Of a DNA stretch of 35,389 nucleotides, positions 16,916 to 25,325 are shown piece after piece. A program made the position numbers and the translations under genes. Positions within the stretch are counted from its first letter, which is position 1, and every line of letters begins with the position of its first letter. The stretch is from Actinomycetes bacterium (GTDB lineage Bacteria > Actinomycetota > Acidimicrobiia > Acidimicrobiales > Palsa-688), in the NCBI GenBank assembly GCA_021838445.1, contig JAKCDU010000040.1, forward strand, positions 1 through 35,389, given 5' to 3'. The notes under the pieces were generated by a model. That model was not told the DNA's origin. It saw only the letters and a list, made by a program, of their open reading frames with translations, and did not search any database.

Positions 16916-18181
16916 ATGGCTGAGACCAGGATCAACAACCATGCCGCCTTCATCTGGGGCGTCGCCGACCTGCTCCGCGGCGACTACAAGCAATCCGAGT
17001 ACGGCAAGGTCATCCTCCCCCTGACCGTTCTGCGCCGCCTCGACTGTGTGCTGGAGCCGACCAAGCAGGCCGTGCTGACCCGGGCCGCCAAACTGCGCGG
17101 CCAAGTCGATAACGTCGACCCCGTGCTGTGCACGGTGGCCGGTCAGCACTTCTACAACGTCTCACCACTCGACTTCCCCCGGCTCCTCGACGACCCGGCC
17201 CAGGTAGCCGGCAACCTGCGGGGCTACATCGCCGGGTTCAGCCCTGGGGCCCGTGAGGTGCTCGACAAGTTCGACTTCGACACCCAGATCACCCGCCTGG
17301 CCCGAGCCGACCTGCTCTACCTGGTCGTCTCCCGCTTCGCCGAGGTGGACCTGCACCCCGACACCGTCTCGAACCTGGAGATGGGCTACCTCTACGAGGA
17401 GCTCGTCCGGCGGTTCTCCGAGCTGTCCAACGAGACCGCTGGCGAGCACTTCACCCCCCGAGAGGTCATCCGGCTCATGGTGAACCTCCTCTTCGCCCCC
17501 GACGACGACGTCCTCACCGACTCCGGCGTCATCAAGACCCTCTACGACCCGGCGTGCGGCACCGGCGGCACGCTCTCGGTCGCCGAGGACCACTTGCGCT
17601 CGTTGAACCCGAGCGCCCGCCTGGAGGTCTTCGGCCAGGAGCTCAACGACGAGACCTACGCCATCTGCCGCTCGGACATGATGCTCAAAGGCCAGGACGC
17701 CTCCCACATCGTGGCCGGCAACTCCTTAAACGAGGACGGCCACAACGGGGCGCGCTTCGACTATCTGCTCGCCAACCCACCGTTCGGTGTCGAGTGGAAG
17801 AAGGTCGAAGACACCATCCGCGCCGAACACGAGACCCGCGGCTTCGCCGGGCGCTTCGGGACCGGCCTACCGCGGATCAACGACGGCAGCCTGCTGTTCC
17901 TCCAGCACATGCTCTCCAAGATGAAGCCACCCAAAGAAGGCGGCAGCCGCGTCGCCATCGTCTTCAACGGATCGCCCCTCTTCTCCGGTGCCGCCGGATC
18001 CGGGGAGTCCGAGATACGCCGCTGGATCATCGAGAACGACTGGCTCGAAGCTGTCGTCGCCCTTCCCGACCAGCTCTTCTACAACACCGGGATCTCCACC
18101 TACCTCTGGGTGCTGACCAACCGCAAGCACCCGAACGCCAAGGCAGAGTCCGGCTCATCGACGCCCGCGACTACTGGGTGA
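16916..18181 (+). CDS. hsdM: Type I restriction-modification methylase subunit HsdM (frameshifted near its end)
   Basis: A protein of 421 residues as read. The N-terminal HsdM helical domain (FIWGVADLLRGDYKQSEYG) is followed by a complete N6-adenine methylase core: the SAM-binding motif DPACGTGG (about residue 205), the catalytic LANPPFG (about 285), and the GEHFTPREVIRLMV segment before them. Homology does not end at the stop at 18181. A single missing base in AAGGCAGAG near 18142 (AAG GGC AGA expected) moves the continuation VRLIDARDYWVKM into the next frame. No HsdS specificity subunit or HsdR motor subunit lies nearby, so methylation by this locus would need a partner elsewhere. Confidence 0.9.
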   Translation: MAETRINNHAAFIWGVADLLRGDYKQSEYGKVILPLTVLRRLDCVLEPTKQAVLTRAAKLRGQVDNVDPVLCTVAGQHFYNVSPLDFPRLLDDPAQVAGNLRGYIAGFSPGAREVLDKFDFDTQITRLARADLLYLVVSRFAEVDLHPDTVSNLEMGYLYEELVRRFSELSNETAGEHFTPREVIRLMVNLLFAPDDDVLTDSGVIKTLYDPACGTGGTLSVAEDHLRSLNPSARLEVFGQELNDETYAICRSDMMLKGQDASHIVAGNSLNEDGHNGARFDYLLANPPFGVEWKKVEDTIRAEHETRGFAGRFGTGLPRINDGSLLFLQHMLSKMKPPKEGGSRVAIVFNGSPLFSGAAGSGESEIRRWIIENDWLEAVVALPDQLFYNTGISTYLWVLTNRKHPNAKAESGSSTPATTG

Positions 18182-18183
18182 AG

Positions 18184-19230
18184 ATGCGCAAATCCCTCGG
18201 CGACAAGCCCAAAGAGATCAGCCCCGATCAGATCGCCGACATCACCCGCCTGTACGCCGACTTCGCCGAAGGCGAAAAGACGAAGATCCTCCCCAGCGAG
18301 TCGTTCGGCTTCCAACGCGTCACCGTCGAGCGGTCACTCCGACTGCATTGGGAGGTAGCTGCCGACACCGCCGAGCGGTTGGCGTCCATCAAACAGTGGG
18401 CCAAGCTTTCAGCCGAAGATCAGCAGGAAGTCGCGTCCCGCCTGGCCGGGCTCGTCGGCGTCGTGACCACCGAGCGACAGGCCATGGCCGCCAAGCTCGG
18501 GACCCTGCCGAAACCGATCGAGAAGCAGGTCTGGGACACGCTCGCCGTCGCCGACCCCGACGCCCCGGTCAGGTTCTCCCGAGTAGCCGTCATCGTTTCA
18601 GGGCCGACCGAACAAGGGGCGCTGCCGATCTGGTGCGCCAAGAGCAAGGCCGCGCAAGACCTTGGGACGCCGTCGGCAAGAGACATCGCCTTCTACAGCG
18701 GCGGAGGAGACAGCGGGTACCGCACGATCCTGTCGGTGTTGCACGAGTTCGGCGTTCCTTGGGTGCTCGTCTGTGACGGCAAGTCGTTCGACATCGAGAC
18801 CAACTGGAGCTTGCACGTCTTCCGCCAGATCGCCCAAGCCGGGATCGAGCTCCCCGGTTTGAAAGGGTTCATTGATCGGGCGGGCCACGGGGGGAAGGAA
18901 CAACGGCTCATGACCCAGGCGCTCTGGGACGAGCAGGTGGCCCTCGGTGTGTGCCACGGCGTCTTCACCCTGACCACGTCGTGGACCGGCAGCGGGGAGG
19001 CCGTCGAATCCTTCATCGAAGGGGCAGCTCCCGGCAAACTGGCCGAGGCGAAGGCTGAGGTTGGCGACAGCAAGATCCGAAAGGGCAGGTGGGTCGCGCA
19101 GCAAACCGACTGTCCGTCGGAGGCCGACGATCTCTACCGCCAGATCATCACGGTCCTCGACCGACGACTCAAAGACGCCCCGACCTCAGCCGAGAGCCCG
19201 TCACAGGCCGACGGTACGGTCGGGCCATGA
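18184..19230 (+). CDS. HsdM C-terminal part fused to an OLD-type TOPRIM domain
   Basis: The first roughly 120 residues (KSLGDKPKEISPDQIADITRLY, SFGFQRVTVERSLRLHWEV) are the C-terminal segment of HsdM, separated from its methylase core by the frameshift near 18142. After VADPDAPV the homology changes abruptly: AVIVSGPTEQGALPIW, FYSGGGDSGYRTIL and FGVPWVLVCDGKSFD match the TOPRIM nuclease domain of OLD-family proteins. The second acidic position of the DxD motif is Lys here (DGK), which may impair metal binding. No OLD ATPase domain is present. A deletion joining two neighbouring defence genes explains this best. The stop overlaps the next gene's ATG (ATGA, 19227-19230). ATG 18184 is a formal start; GTG 18178 is an alternative. 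Confidence 0.75.
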   Translation: MRKSLGDKPKEISPDQIADITRLYADFAEGEKTKILPSESFGFQRVTVERSLRLHWEVAADTAERLASIKQWAKLSAEDQQEVASRLAGLVGVVTTERQAMAAKLGTLPKPIEKQVWDTLAVADPDAPVRFSRVAVIVSGPTEQGALPIWCAKSKAAQDLGTPSARDIAFYSGGGDSGYRTILSVLHEFGVPWVLVCDGKSFDIETNWSLHVFRQIAQAGIELPGLKGFIDRAGHGGKEQRLMTQALWDEQVALGVCHGVFTLTTSWTGSGEAVESFIEGAAPGKLAEAKAEVGDSKIRKGRWVAQQTDCPSEADDLYRQIITVLDRRLKDAPTSAESPSQADGTVGP

Positions 19231-20381
19231 CCGCCTCGGTACGCGCCCCGGTGAGCCCTCACGTGCTCGCGTGGGCCCGCGAGCGTTCCGGTCTCGGCGT
19301 CGAGGAACTGGAGACCCGGTTCCCGAAGCTCGCCGAGTGGGAGAGCGGTGAGCGGACACCGACGCTGAAGCAGCTCGAAGACTTCGCCCGAGCGACCCGC
19401 ACCCCCGTCGGCTTCCTGTTCCTTCCCGAGCCGCCCGAGGAGCAGGTACCGATCCCCGATTACCGCACCATGGGCGACGTCGGGGTGCGCCGCCCCAGCC
19501 CGGACCTGCTCGACACCATCTTCGCCTGCCAGCAGCGACAGGAGTGGTACCGGGACTTCGCGCAGGTAACCAGAGAGGACCCCGTCGCCTTCCTCGGCTC
19601 CCTGACGACGTCCGTGCCGATCGTGGAGGCCGCCGAGCAGATCAGGGCCACCCTGCGATTCGACCTCGGTGAGCGAGGTCGCACCTGGACGGACGCGCTG
19701 CGAACCCTCGTCGACCATGCCGAGGAGCTCGGGGTGCTCGTCATGGTCAGCGGAGTCGTGGGCGCCAACACCCACCGCAAGCTCGACCCTGAAGAGTTCC
19801 GAGGCTTCTCCCTGGTCGACCGGCTCGCGCCGCTGGTCTTCGTGAACGGCGCGGATACCAAGGCCGCCCAGATCTTCACGCTCGCCCACGAACTGGCCCA
19901 CCTCTTCCTGGGCGAGACCGCGCTCGACAACGCCGACCTCGGGGAGGCTCCGGCCAACCCGGTCGAACGCTGGTGCAACCGCGTCGCCGCCGAGATGCTG
20001 GTCCCTCTTGCCGCCCTAGGCGCCGAACTGAGCCCGGATGCCCAGATCGCCGATGAGCTGGAGTCGCTCGCCCGCAAATTCAAGGTGAGCACCCTCGTGG
20101 TCCTCAGACGCGTCCACGACGCCGGCCGTCTCGGCTGGGAGGAGTACCAGACGGCCTACCGGGCCGAGCTGGCCCGGATCCTGGAGATCCTCGGCGAGCG
20201 ATCAGGGTCCGGCGGCAACTTCTTCAACACCCAACCGGCGCGGGTGAGCAAGCGGTTTGCCCGAGCGGTCATCGTCAGCACACTCGAAGGTCAGACGCTG
20301 CATCGCGACGCCTTTCAGATGTTGGGGTTCCGGAAGTTCTCGACCTTCGAGGAGCTGGTCAGCAGACTCGGGGTCGGCTGA
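19227..20381 (+). CDS. XRE-family HTH plus ImmA/IrrE metallopeptidase-like protein
   Basis: A 384-residue protein. An N-terminal XRE-type helix-turn-helix (about residues 10-60: LAWARERSGLGVEELE, WESGERTPTLKQLEDFA) precedes an ImmA/IrrE zinc peptidase domain with the HELAH motif near residue 220 (AHELAHLFLGE). Such proteins act as antitoxins or derepressors beside DUF4411 PIN toxins. The coupling here is tight: ATGA overlap with the upstream TOPRIM gene and a one-base overlap (TGATG) with the downstream PIN gene. It probably binds its partner or the operon promoter; a peptidase target is not predictable. Confidence 0.88.
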   Translation: MTASVRAPVSPHVLAWARERSGLGVEELETRFPKLAEWESGERTPTLKQLEDFARATRTPVGFLFLPEPPEEQVPIPDYRTMGDVGVRRPSPDLLDTIFACQQRQEWYRDFAQVTREDPVAFLGSLTTSVPIVEAAEQIRATLRFDLGERGRTWTDALRTLVDHAEELGVLVMVSGVVGANTHRKLDPEEFRGFSLVDRLAPLVFVNGADTKAAQIFTLAHELAHLFLGETALDNADLGEAPANPVERWCNRVAAEMLVPLAALGAELSPDAQIADELESLARKFKVSTLVVLRRVHDAGRLGWEEYQTAYRAELARILEILGERSGSGGNFFNTQPARVSKRFARAVIVSTLEGQTLHRDAFQMLGFRKFSTFEELVSRLGVG

Positions 20382-20869
20382 TGGCCTACCTGCTCGACAC
20401 GAACGTCTTCATCGAGGCCAAGAACCGCCACTACGGCTTCGACTTCTGCCCCGGGTTCTGGGACTGGATCGACCAGGCCCACCAAGACGGCACCGTCTTC
20501 AGCATCGACAAGGTCGCAAGCGAGCTCGGCGCCGTCGACGACGACCTCGCCACCTGGGCCAGCCAGCGACCCGACACCTTCTTCCTCGAAGCCGACGCCG
20601 CCTTGGTGCCAAGCCTGCAGGCCACCAGCACCTGGGCCAACGGAGCTGGGTACGAGCCAGCCGCGGTGGCCACCTTCCTACAGGACGCCGACTACTACCT
20701 CGTGGCGCACGCCCATGCCCACCACCACGTGGTCGTCACCCACGAGGTCGTCGCCCACTCCACCAAGAAGATCAAGATCCCCAACGCCTGCCTGGGTGTC
20801 GGAGCCCGATACGTCACGCCCTTCGAGATGCTCCGGGTCGAACGAGCCCGGTTCGTCATCGCCAGCTGA
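20381..20869 (+). CDS. DUF4411 PIN-domain toxin-like protein
   Basis: A 162-residue protein of the DUF4411/PIN type. It starts with LLDTNVFIEAKNRHYGFDFCPGFWDW; the first Asp is the usual PIN metal ligand, and further acidic and polar positions follow in ADYYLVAHAHAHHHVVVTHE. PIN proteins are Mg2+-dependent ribonucleases. The start codon shares a base with the ImmA/IrrE stop, the normal order of this toxin-antitoxin-like pair. It is the last gene of the coupled hsdM-TOPRIM-ImmA-PIN run; the next gene is convergent. Confidence 0.88.
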   Translation: MAYLLDTNVFIEAKNRHYGFDFCPGFWDWIDQAHQDGTVFSIDKVASELGAVDDDLATWASQRPDTFFLEADAALVPSLQATSTWANGAGYEPAAVATFLQDADYYLVAHAHAHHHVVVTHEVVAHSTKKIKIPNACLGVGARYVTPFEMLRVERARFVIAS

Positions 20870-20928
20870 AGTGGGCGAGCGGGCCGTGGGGGATGCAGCC
20901 GCCACTCCGACGATCCTCTCCGACTACC

Positions 20929-22284
20929 TCACCCCAGCCGAGCCTTGTCGAGGACGGCGATGAACGTCGGCCGCCGCCGGTGTGTCTCCCGCAACGCCGC
21001 CAGGTGCGCGGCGAACTCACCCCGGCGGTCCGCCGCTCGCGCCGCCTGAGCCGCTTTCTTCAGGATCGCCACCGCTCGCACGTAGGCCGCCTTTCCGGTC
21101 GTCTCGAGCTGGAGGTCGGCCAGGCGCAGGTACACGTCGAGCGCTTCGCCCGGCGCAGACACTTCACGGGCCTCGGCCAGGCGTACCCACCGCTGCGGTC
21201 CCGGATCCCAGTCGGGATGGGCTCCGGGCACCTGCCAGGCAGCCTCGGGCTCGCCGTCGGCGAGCAGCACGTCGACCAGGCCACCGAGGTCGTGCTCCGC
21301 CAGCACCGCCCGGGCCGCTGGGCGCTCGGCCGGCCACACCCCACCGGCCTCGGCCGCAGCGCGCAGGAGGCCGTAGGTCGACGACGAGGGCATCCTCTGG
21401 TGCTGCCCGCGGCGCAGCTGGAGCACCTCCTGGCCCTCTTCCCGGCGGGTGTGGACCCCGGCGGCGAGGTCGTAGAGCTGGGCCACCTGCCAGCCGCTCG
21501 TCTCGGCGATCCCCCGGGTGGCCCAGGACAGGACGTCGTCGTCGCGGCCCAGCTCTGCCATGGCCTCGGCGACCCTGATGAACTGGTACGGCCGACTCAG
21601 GTCACCGCCCAGTAGCCCGACGAGGGCCTCCGCGTCGCCGTCGAGGACGGCCAGACGCTCCTGGGCGTACGTGGCGGCGAACGAATCTCCAAAACCTGCT
21701 TCGACCCGCTGCTTCACCTCCCGGCGGTACGCCGCGAGCCCGAGCTCGCCCAAGGCGTCGGCGTAGCGGACCGGGTCCACCTCGAAGAAATCCTGGTCAT
21801 CGAAGCGGAACCGGACCATCCAGCGGGCCAGCTTGATCGGATCTGCGCTCCCGGCGTCGCACGCCCGGGCATGCAGGTCGAGCAGCTCACGCGCCAGGTC
21901 GCCGATCAGCCCGTCGGAGTCGTCCACCTTGTGGATCACCTTCACGACGTGGCCGATCGCCCGCTCGACCAGCAGCACCAGCTCGGCCGTGGGCGACGAG
22001 TCGACTGCCTCACCGATCGCCTCCACGACGGGCCTTGCCTGCTTCGCCCAGCCGCCGCTCTCCCGGTAGCCGAGGTACCGGGTCGTCCGCAGCCCGCGGT
22101 CGATCTCCGCTTTCAGCTGGGAGAGATCCCCCGACCCCCGGGTCGCCGCCAGGCGGACTGCCCGAGCGACGTCTTCGTGGCGCTCGGAGGCTTTGCCGAC
22201 GATCACCCGCAGGTCTTCGGGGTCGAGCTTCTCGATCAGCGCCTCGACGTCGTCAGGCCCGGGGCGGGGAACGCGCGGACTCAT
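20929..22284 (-). CDS. DUF6880-like protein of unknown function
   Basis: A 451-residue, mostly helical cytosolic protein. The start ATG 22284 gives MSPRVPRPGPDDVEALIEKLDPEDLR, and the conserved core contains RHEDVARAVRLAATRGSGDL, VVKVIHKVDDSDGLIGDLARELL and WMVRFRFDDQDFFEVDPVRY. The rest looks like helical repeats of the TPR/HEAT kind. I recall this core as DUF6880, often linked to SWIM zinc-finger proteins, but no SWIM CxC...CxH pattern is present. It ends 59 nt from the convergent PIN gene, and the next gene upstream on its strand ends 267 nt away. Confidence 0.75.
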   Translation of the reverse strand: MSPRVPRPGPDDVEALIEKLDPEDLRVIVGKASERHEDVARAVRLAATRGSGDLSQLKAEIDRGLRTTRYLGYRESGGWAKQARPVVEAIGEAVDSSPTAELVLLVERAIGHVVKVIHKVDDSDGLIGDLARELLDLHARACDAGSADPIKLARWMVRFRFDDQDFFEVDPVRYADALGELGLAAYRREVKQRVEAGFGDSFAATYAQERLAVLDGDAEALVGLLGGDLSRPYQFIRVAEAMAELGRDDDVLSWATRGIAETSGWQVAQLYDLAAGVHTRREEGQEVLQLRRGQHQRMPSSSTYGLLRAAAEAGGVWPAERPAARAVLAEHDLGGLVDVLLADGEPEAAWQVPGAHPDWDPGPQRWVRLAEAREVSAPGEALDVYLRLADLQLETTGKAAYVRAVAILKKAAQAARAADRRGEFAAHLAALRETHRRRPTFIAVLDKARLG

Positions 22285-22350
22285 GGCGAATGCTCGCTGC
22301 TCATCGCCTCGCGACGGTAGCCGCCACCGCCATGGCTGCCCCGCCGCGGT

Positions 22351-22429
22351 GATCAGGCCAGCTCCAGCCGCCGGCTCAGCAGTACCACCCGTCGGCTCAG
22401 CAGTACCACCCGCCGTAGGACTGGCCCGG
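22351..22429. repeat. Split repeat, copy A (partner at 25976-26043)
   Basis: Holds GATCAGG, then the 16-nt block CCAGCTCCAGCCGCCG (22358-22373), then AGGACTGGCCCGG (22417-22429). All three blocks recur in the same order at 25976-26043. The spacing between the last two blocks is 43 nt here and 22 nt there; the 21-nt difference is the extra copy of the tandem unit at 22372-22413. Confidence 0.75.
22372..22413. repeat. 21-bp tandem duplication
   Basis: Two adjacent copies of CGGCTCAGCAGTACCACCCG plus one base (22372-22392, 22393-22413) differ only at the last base. They lie in the 267-nt stretch upstream of the DUF6880-like gene, which otherwise shows no gene. Confidence 0.9.
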
Positions 22430-22551
22430 TTCCTGCCGTCGGACCAGATGAGTACTGGGACGACGAACGCCCTACTCAGCGGGGTCATTCAGTGACGTTG
22501 ACGCTCGTTCGCAGTGCTGCTGGCAGGGGTGCCGAACCTGCGACAGTCAGT

Positions 22552-23898
22552 TCAGCCGTCACCCACCCGTTGGCGCGGACCGGCGGCCCGCGAGCGGAGG
22601 TACGCGAGCACCATGCGCTCGCCGTCGGAAGTCAGGGCGATCGTGTGTGGGGTGAGCTCTCGAGCGGTGCCGTACTCCCACGTCGCCTCGACCTCGTCGA
22701 TGGCGTCGAACAGTCGCCACCAGCGAAGTGGGCGATATACGGCTGAAGAGACATGGTTCACGGTGATCGGACCGCCGCCCGTCGACCAGCCCTGGGCAAT
22801 GAGGATCGGGGTGACATCGGCTTCGAGCTCGCGTTGCTCGACCCGTCCCTGAAGGAGGCGGAGTCCGACCACCTCCGTGACGGCACGGGTGAAGTCATCG
22901 CCGTCTTCGGTCTCGGTGGCGACCTGTCCCCACAGCTGCTCAGGGGAGGCGAGGAGCTCGGCTCCTCGGGTCGTGACGTGCAGCCGCCGGCCGCGCCGTC
23001 TGAGCAGGCGCAGTCGGTTGGCGGCGTCGCGCAGCGTGGAGAGCTGGTGGACGTCGGCCTCCGAGCGCGGCGGTTTCTCCCAGTCCCACCAGCCGAAGCG
23101 TTCGACTGCCGCCAGCACGGTCGCCCTGGCGAGGTAGTTGCTCTGGGTCAGCTCCGTGCCATCGGGCGCCACGGCGAGCTCCAGCAGCCAGCGCATCGGC
23201 GCCACCGCATCGCCCGTGTCGGGCGGCGGTTCGATCGGATGCAACAGACGGTTTGCCACCCCCGATCGCCACTCCTGGTGCACGGGGTGGCGGGCGGCGT
23301 CGATCCATGTCCCGATGCGCTCGGTGGTGACCAGGCCGGCGAGGGTCTGCCCAGGCGGCAGGTCGAGCGGCCGGCTGAGCACCGCGTCGGTGATCGCGGA
23401 GGCCTTGGCCTGCCAGCGTAGAGCACCTGGCACCAGGGTCCCAGCGGCGACGGCGTCGCCCAGCGCACGCTCGACCGCGTCCAGGGCACGCGCCTCGTCC
23501 ACCCCCATGACCGACCCCCACGCGAGCAGCGCCGTGTCCGGTGGCTCGACGCCCGACTTGGCGTGTGCGGAACGGAAAGCGGCCGCTCCCTCCTTGCGGC
23601 CATGAGCCCAGGCGGCGAGTACCGTCCGCGTCGCCGGGGACCTGGCCACGTCGGCCAGGCGCGGCAGACCGAGCTCGTCGAGGAGCGCCGCGGCAGCCTC
23701 GACCAGCCCCTGCCACTCGTCGTCCGGGTAGTCGCGGGGCATGTACCACCAGAGGTAGTGCTGGAGCGCAGCCTGGTGGATCATCGCGATGCCTTCCCCG
23801 GCCGTGAGCCCGCCGGCCACCGCCTGGGCCGCCATGGTGAGGTCGGGGCGGCGGGCTTCGACCCGGCGCACGGCGCGGTCGACCTCCTCGCCGCTCAC
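22552..23898 (-). CDS. 448-residue protein of unknown function, last gene of a coupled trio
   Basis: I do not recognise the family. The N-terminal third is helical, with AMIHQAALQHYLWWYMPRDY and AHGRKEGAAAFRSAHAKSG. The C-terminal half includes WWDWEKPPRSEADVHQLSTLRDAANRLRLL, followed by a basic beta-hairpin-like LLRRRGRRLHVTTRGAELL (a possible winged-helix) and WSTGGGPITVNHVSSAVYRPLRWWRLF. No membrane segment or catalytic motif stands out. The start GTG 23898 overlaps the stop of the upstream gene in a GTGA, strong support for that start and for coupled translation. Confidence 0.75.
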   Translation of the reverse strand: MSGEEVDRAVRRVEARRPDLTMAAQAVAGGLTAGEGIAMIHQAALQHYLWWYMPRDYPDDEWQGLVEAAAALLDELGLPRLADVARSPATRTVLAAWAHGRKEGAAAFRSAHAKSGVEPPDTALLAWGSVMGVDEARALDAVERALGDAVAAGTLVPGALRWQAKASAITDAVLSRPLDLPPGQTLAGLVTTERIGTWIDAARHPVHQEWRSGVANRLLHPIEPPPDTGDAVAPMRWLLELAVAPDGTELTQSNYLARATVLAAVERFGWWDWEKPPRSEADVHQLSTLRDAANRLRLLRRRGRRLHVTTRGAELLASPEQLWGQVATETEDGDDFTRAVTEVVGLRLLQGRVEQRELEADVTPILIAQGWSTGGGPITVNHVSSAVYRPLRWWRLFDAIDEVEATWEYGTARELTPHTIALTSDGERMVLAYLRSRAAGPRQRVGDG

Positions 23899-24698
23899 GG
23901 GTGACCGCCGGGGCTTTCGACGACGCGAAGCGTCGGCCGAGGGTCGTGTCCCTCGTCGTCGATGTCGGCCCCGGTGAGCGCCAGGCAGCGCTGGCGCAGG
24001 TGGCGTTGATGGAAGCCGGGGCGGTCGGCGGCCCGGAAGACCTCGACGGCGAGCTCTCGACGTCCCGAGCGCAGCGCGGACTCGGCCATCGCCTCGATGG
24101 GCATCCAGTGGTCGCTACCGAGCCGGGCGGCGGCCTCGACGTACCGGCTGAAACGCCGCCCGCCGACGGCGAGCCATGCGAGCTGTTGGAGGAGCCCCTC
24201 GATCAGCTCTGCGTGGCCGGCGGGCACCCCCCGCCAGGGGAGGGTCTCCGCCTGGTAGTCGAGGGCGCAGTCCTCGAACACGGCGAGGTCGCACACGTCG
24301 GCCCAGTAGTCCTCGGCCGCGAGCCCGGTCGCCTGCCAGTCGATGCCCAGATAGGTGTGCCACGCGTCTCGTCGCAGCTGCCCGACGTTGCCGTGCGAGT
24401 CGTCGGCTCGGTCGGCCAGCACTTCCGGCGTGGCGAGATCCGCTGCGCTGAAACCGGCTGCTTCGAGCCGGGACCGCAAATCGGCCAGGTGGCTGAGCTT
24501 CGATTCCGCACCCTGCCGGCCGACGTGGCTCCGACGCTGGGCCACGAATCGCGCTTCGAGATCGTCGAAGCTGCCTTCGTGGTCGGAGACGGCGACGGCA
24601 GCGAACCACAGGTCCCAGTGGCTCCAGGGACGGCCCGCCACGTCCGACCACGGCTCCGGGCCGAACATGGGGGGCTTCCGAGGCGTGCCGGTGGTCAC
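23895..24698 (-). CDS. 267-residue protein of unknown function, middle gene of the trio
   Basis: An unrecognised soluble protein rich in Trp and acidic residues (PWSHWDLWFAAVAVSDHEG, WHTYLGIDWQATGLAAEDYWADV), with a helical C-terminal half (AMAESALRSGRRELAVEVFRAA) that resembles a single TPR-like unit. GTG 24698 overlaps the preceding stop as GTGA, and its own stop overlaps GTG 23898 of the next gene. ATG 24668 is an alternative start. The frame stays open upstream into the AbiEii remnant, but that is coincidental read-through across the small gene. Confidence 0.72.
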   Translation of the reverse strand: MTTGTPRKPPMFGPEPWSDVAGRPWSHWDLWFAAVAVSDHEGSFDDLEARFVAQRRSHVGRQGAESKLSHLADLRSRLEAAGFSAADLATPEVLADRADDSHGNVGQLRRDAWHTYLGIDWQATGLAAEDYWADVCDLAVFEDCALDYQAETLPWRGVPAGHAELIEGLLQQLAWLAVGGRRFSRYVEAAARLGSDHWMPIEAMAESALRSGRRELAVEVFRAADRPGFHQRHLRQRCLALTGADIDDEGHDPRPTLRVVESPGGHP

Positions 24699-24997
24699 GA
24701 CCCTTGGCCCGTGCGCTCGGCGCGCAAGCCCGAATCGTCGCCGAGATGGAAGAAGACGTGGCCCCGCAACGACCCGTCCTCTTCGATCACCGCCCACCCG
24801 CGTCCAGTGGCGGGATCGCCCTCGTCGTCGAAGCCCTCCCACGAGAGCTCCACGCCGGGACACCCGTCGCGGGGTGCGTCTCGCCAGTCGAGACCACCTT
24901 GGACGGCGATGAACCCGAGACTGCCCATGTGGCCGGCCCCGAAGTCGATAAACGCAGGGGCAACCAGGTCCACGTCCTCCTGGGCCCACAGGTCCAT
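24695..24997 (-). CDS. 100-residue conserved-looking protein, first gene of the trio, possibly truncated
   Basis: A small acidic protein starting MDLWAQEDVDLVAPAFIDFG, with a C-terminal pattern GFDDEGDPATGRGWAVIEEDGSLRG followed by HVFFHLGDDSG. That tail reminds me of small actinobacterial hypothetical proteins in which it forms the last beta strands. GTG 25003 is an in-frame alternative start. It begins exactly where recognisable AbiEii sequence stops, so its 5' part may have been lost in the same deletion. The stop overlaps GTG 24698 of the next gene. Confidence 0.6.
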   Translation of the reverse strand: MDLWAQEDVDLVAPAFIDFGAGHMGSLGFIAVQGGLDWRDAPRDGCPGVELSWEGFDDEGDPATGRGWAVIEEDGSLRGHVFFHLGDDSGLRAERTGQGS

Positions 24998-25004
24998 CTC
25001 CACG

Positions 25005-25325
25005 ATCCTCGAACACCACGCCGTCGTCGAGGCGAAGCGCCGCGACTTCGCAGATGACCGCTCGGATGATCTCCGCGTCGTCGTCGAGCGCTCGGGCCTG
25101 CAGATCGATATCGCGGGTCGGGCGGCGTTCACCGAAGGCAGCCAGGAGCACCCCGCCTTTCAAAACGAGCTGGTCAGCGAAACGGGACTCGGCCAGGCGA
25201 GCGAGGAACGACTCGAGGACGTAGAGCTGCAGGCGCTCGTCAACCGGGCGGCGATCGCCGCGAGCCTTGGTCCGCAGGTCGAGGTAGGCCTGACCCGCCC
25301 GGGTGGCCCGAGTAGGAGCGGTCAT
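25005..25325 (-). pseudogene. AbiEii toxin, N-terminal remnant
   Basis: About 105 residues of an AbiEii-type nucleotidyltransferase toxin remain: LQLYVLESFLARLAESRFADQLVLKGG followed by AFGERRPTRDIDLQA, including the GG and DxD (DID) of the nucleotidyltransferase motif. Homology ends after DDGVVFED near 25005-25010, where sequence of another gene begins. Complete AbiEii proteins are about 280-320 residues, so the C-terminal catalytic and binding parts are absent. The ATG 25325 overlaps the AbiEi stop (ATGA), the normal coupling of the pair. Confidence 0.8.

Noticed and set aside
23895-25325. A single fused AbiEii-unknown protein of about 475 residues
   Set aside because: The frame is open throughout, but the middle part (about 24700-25000) is Arg-rich shadow sequence, while the small gene there reads sensibly in another frame with GTGA coupling.
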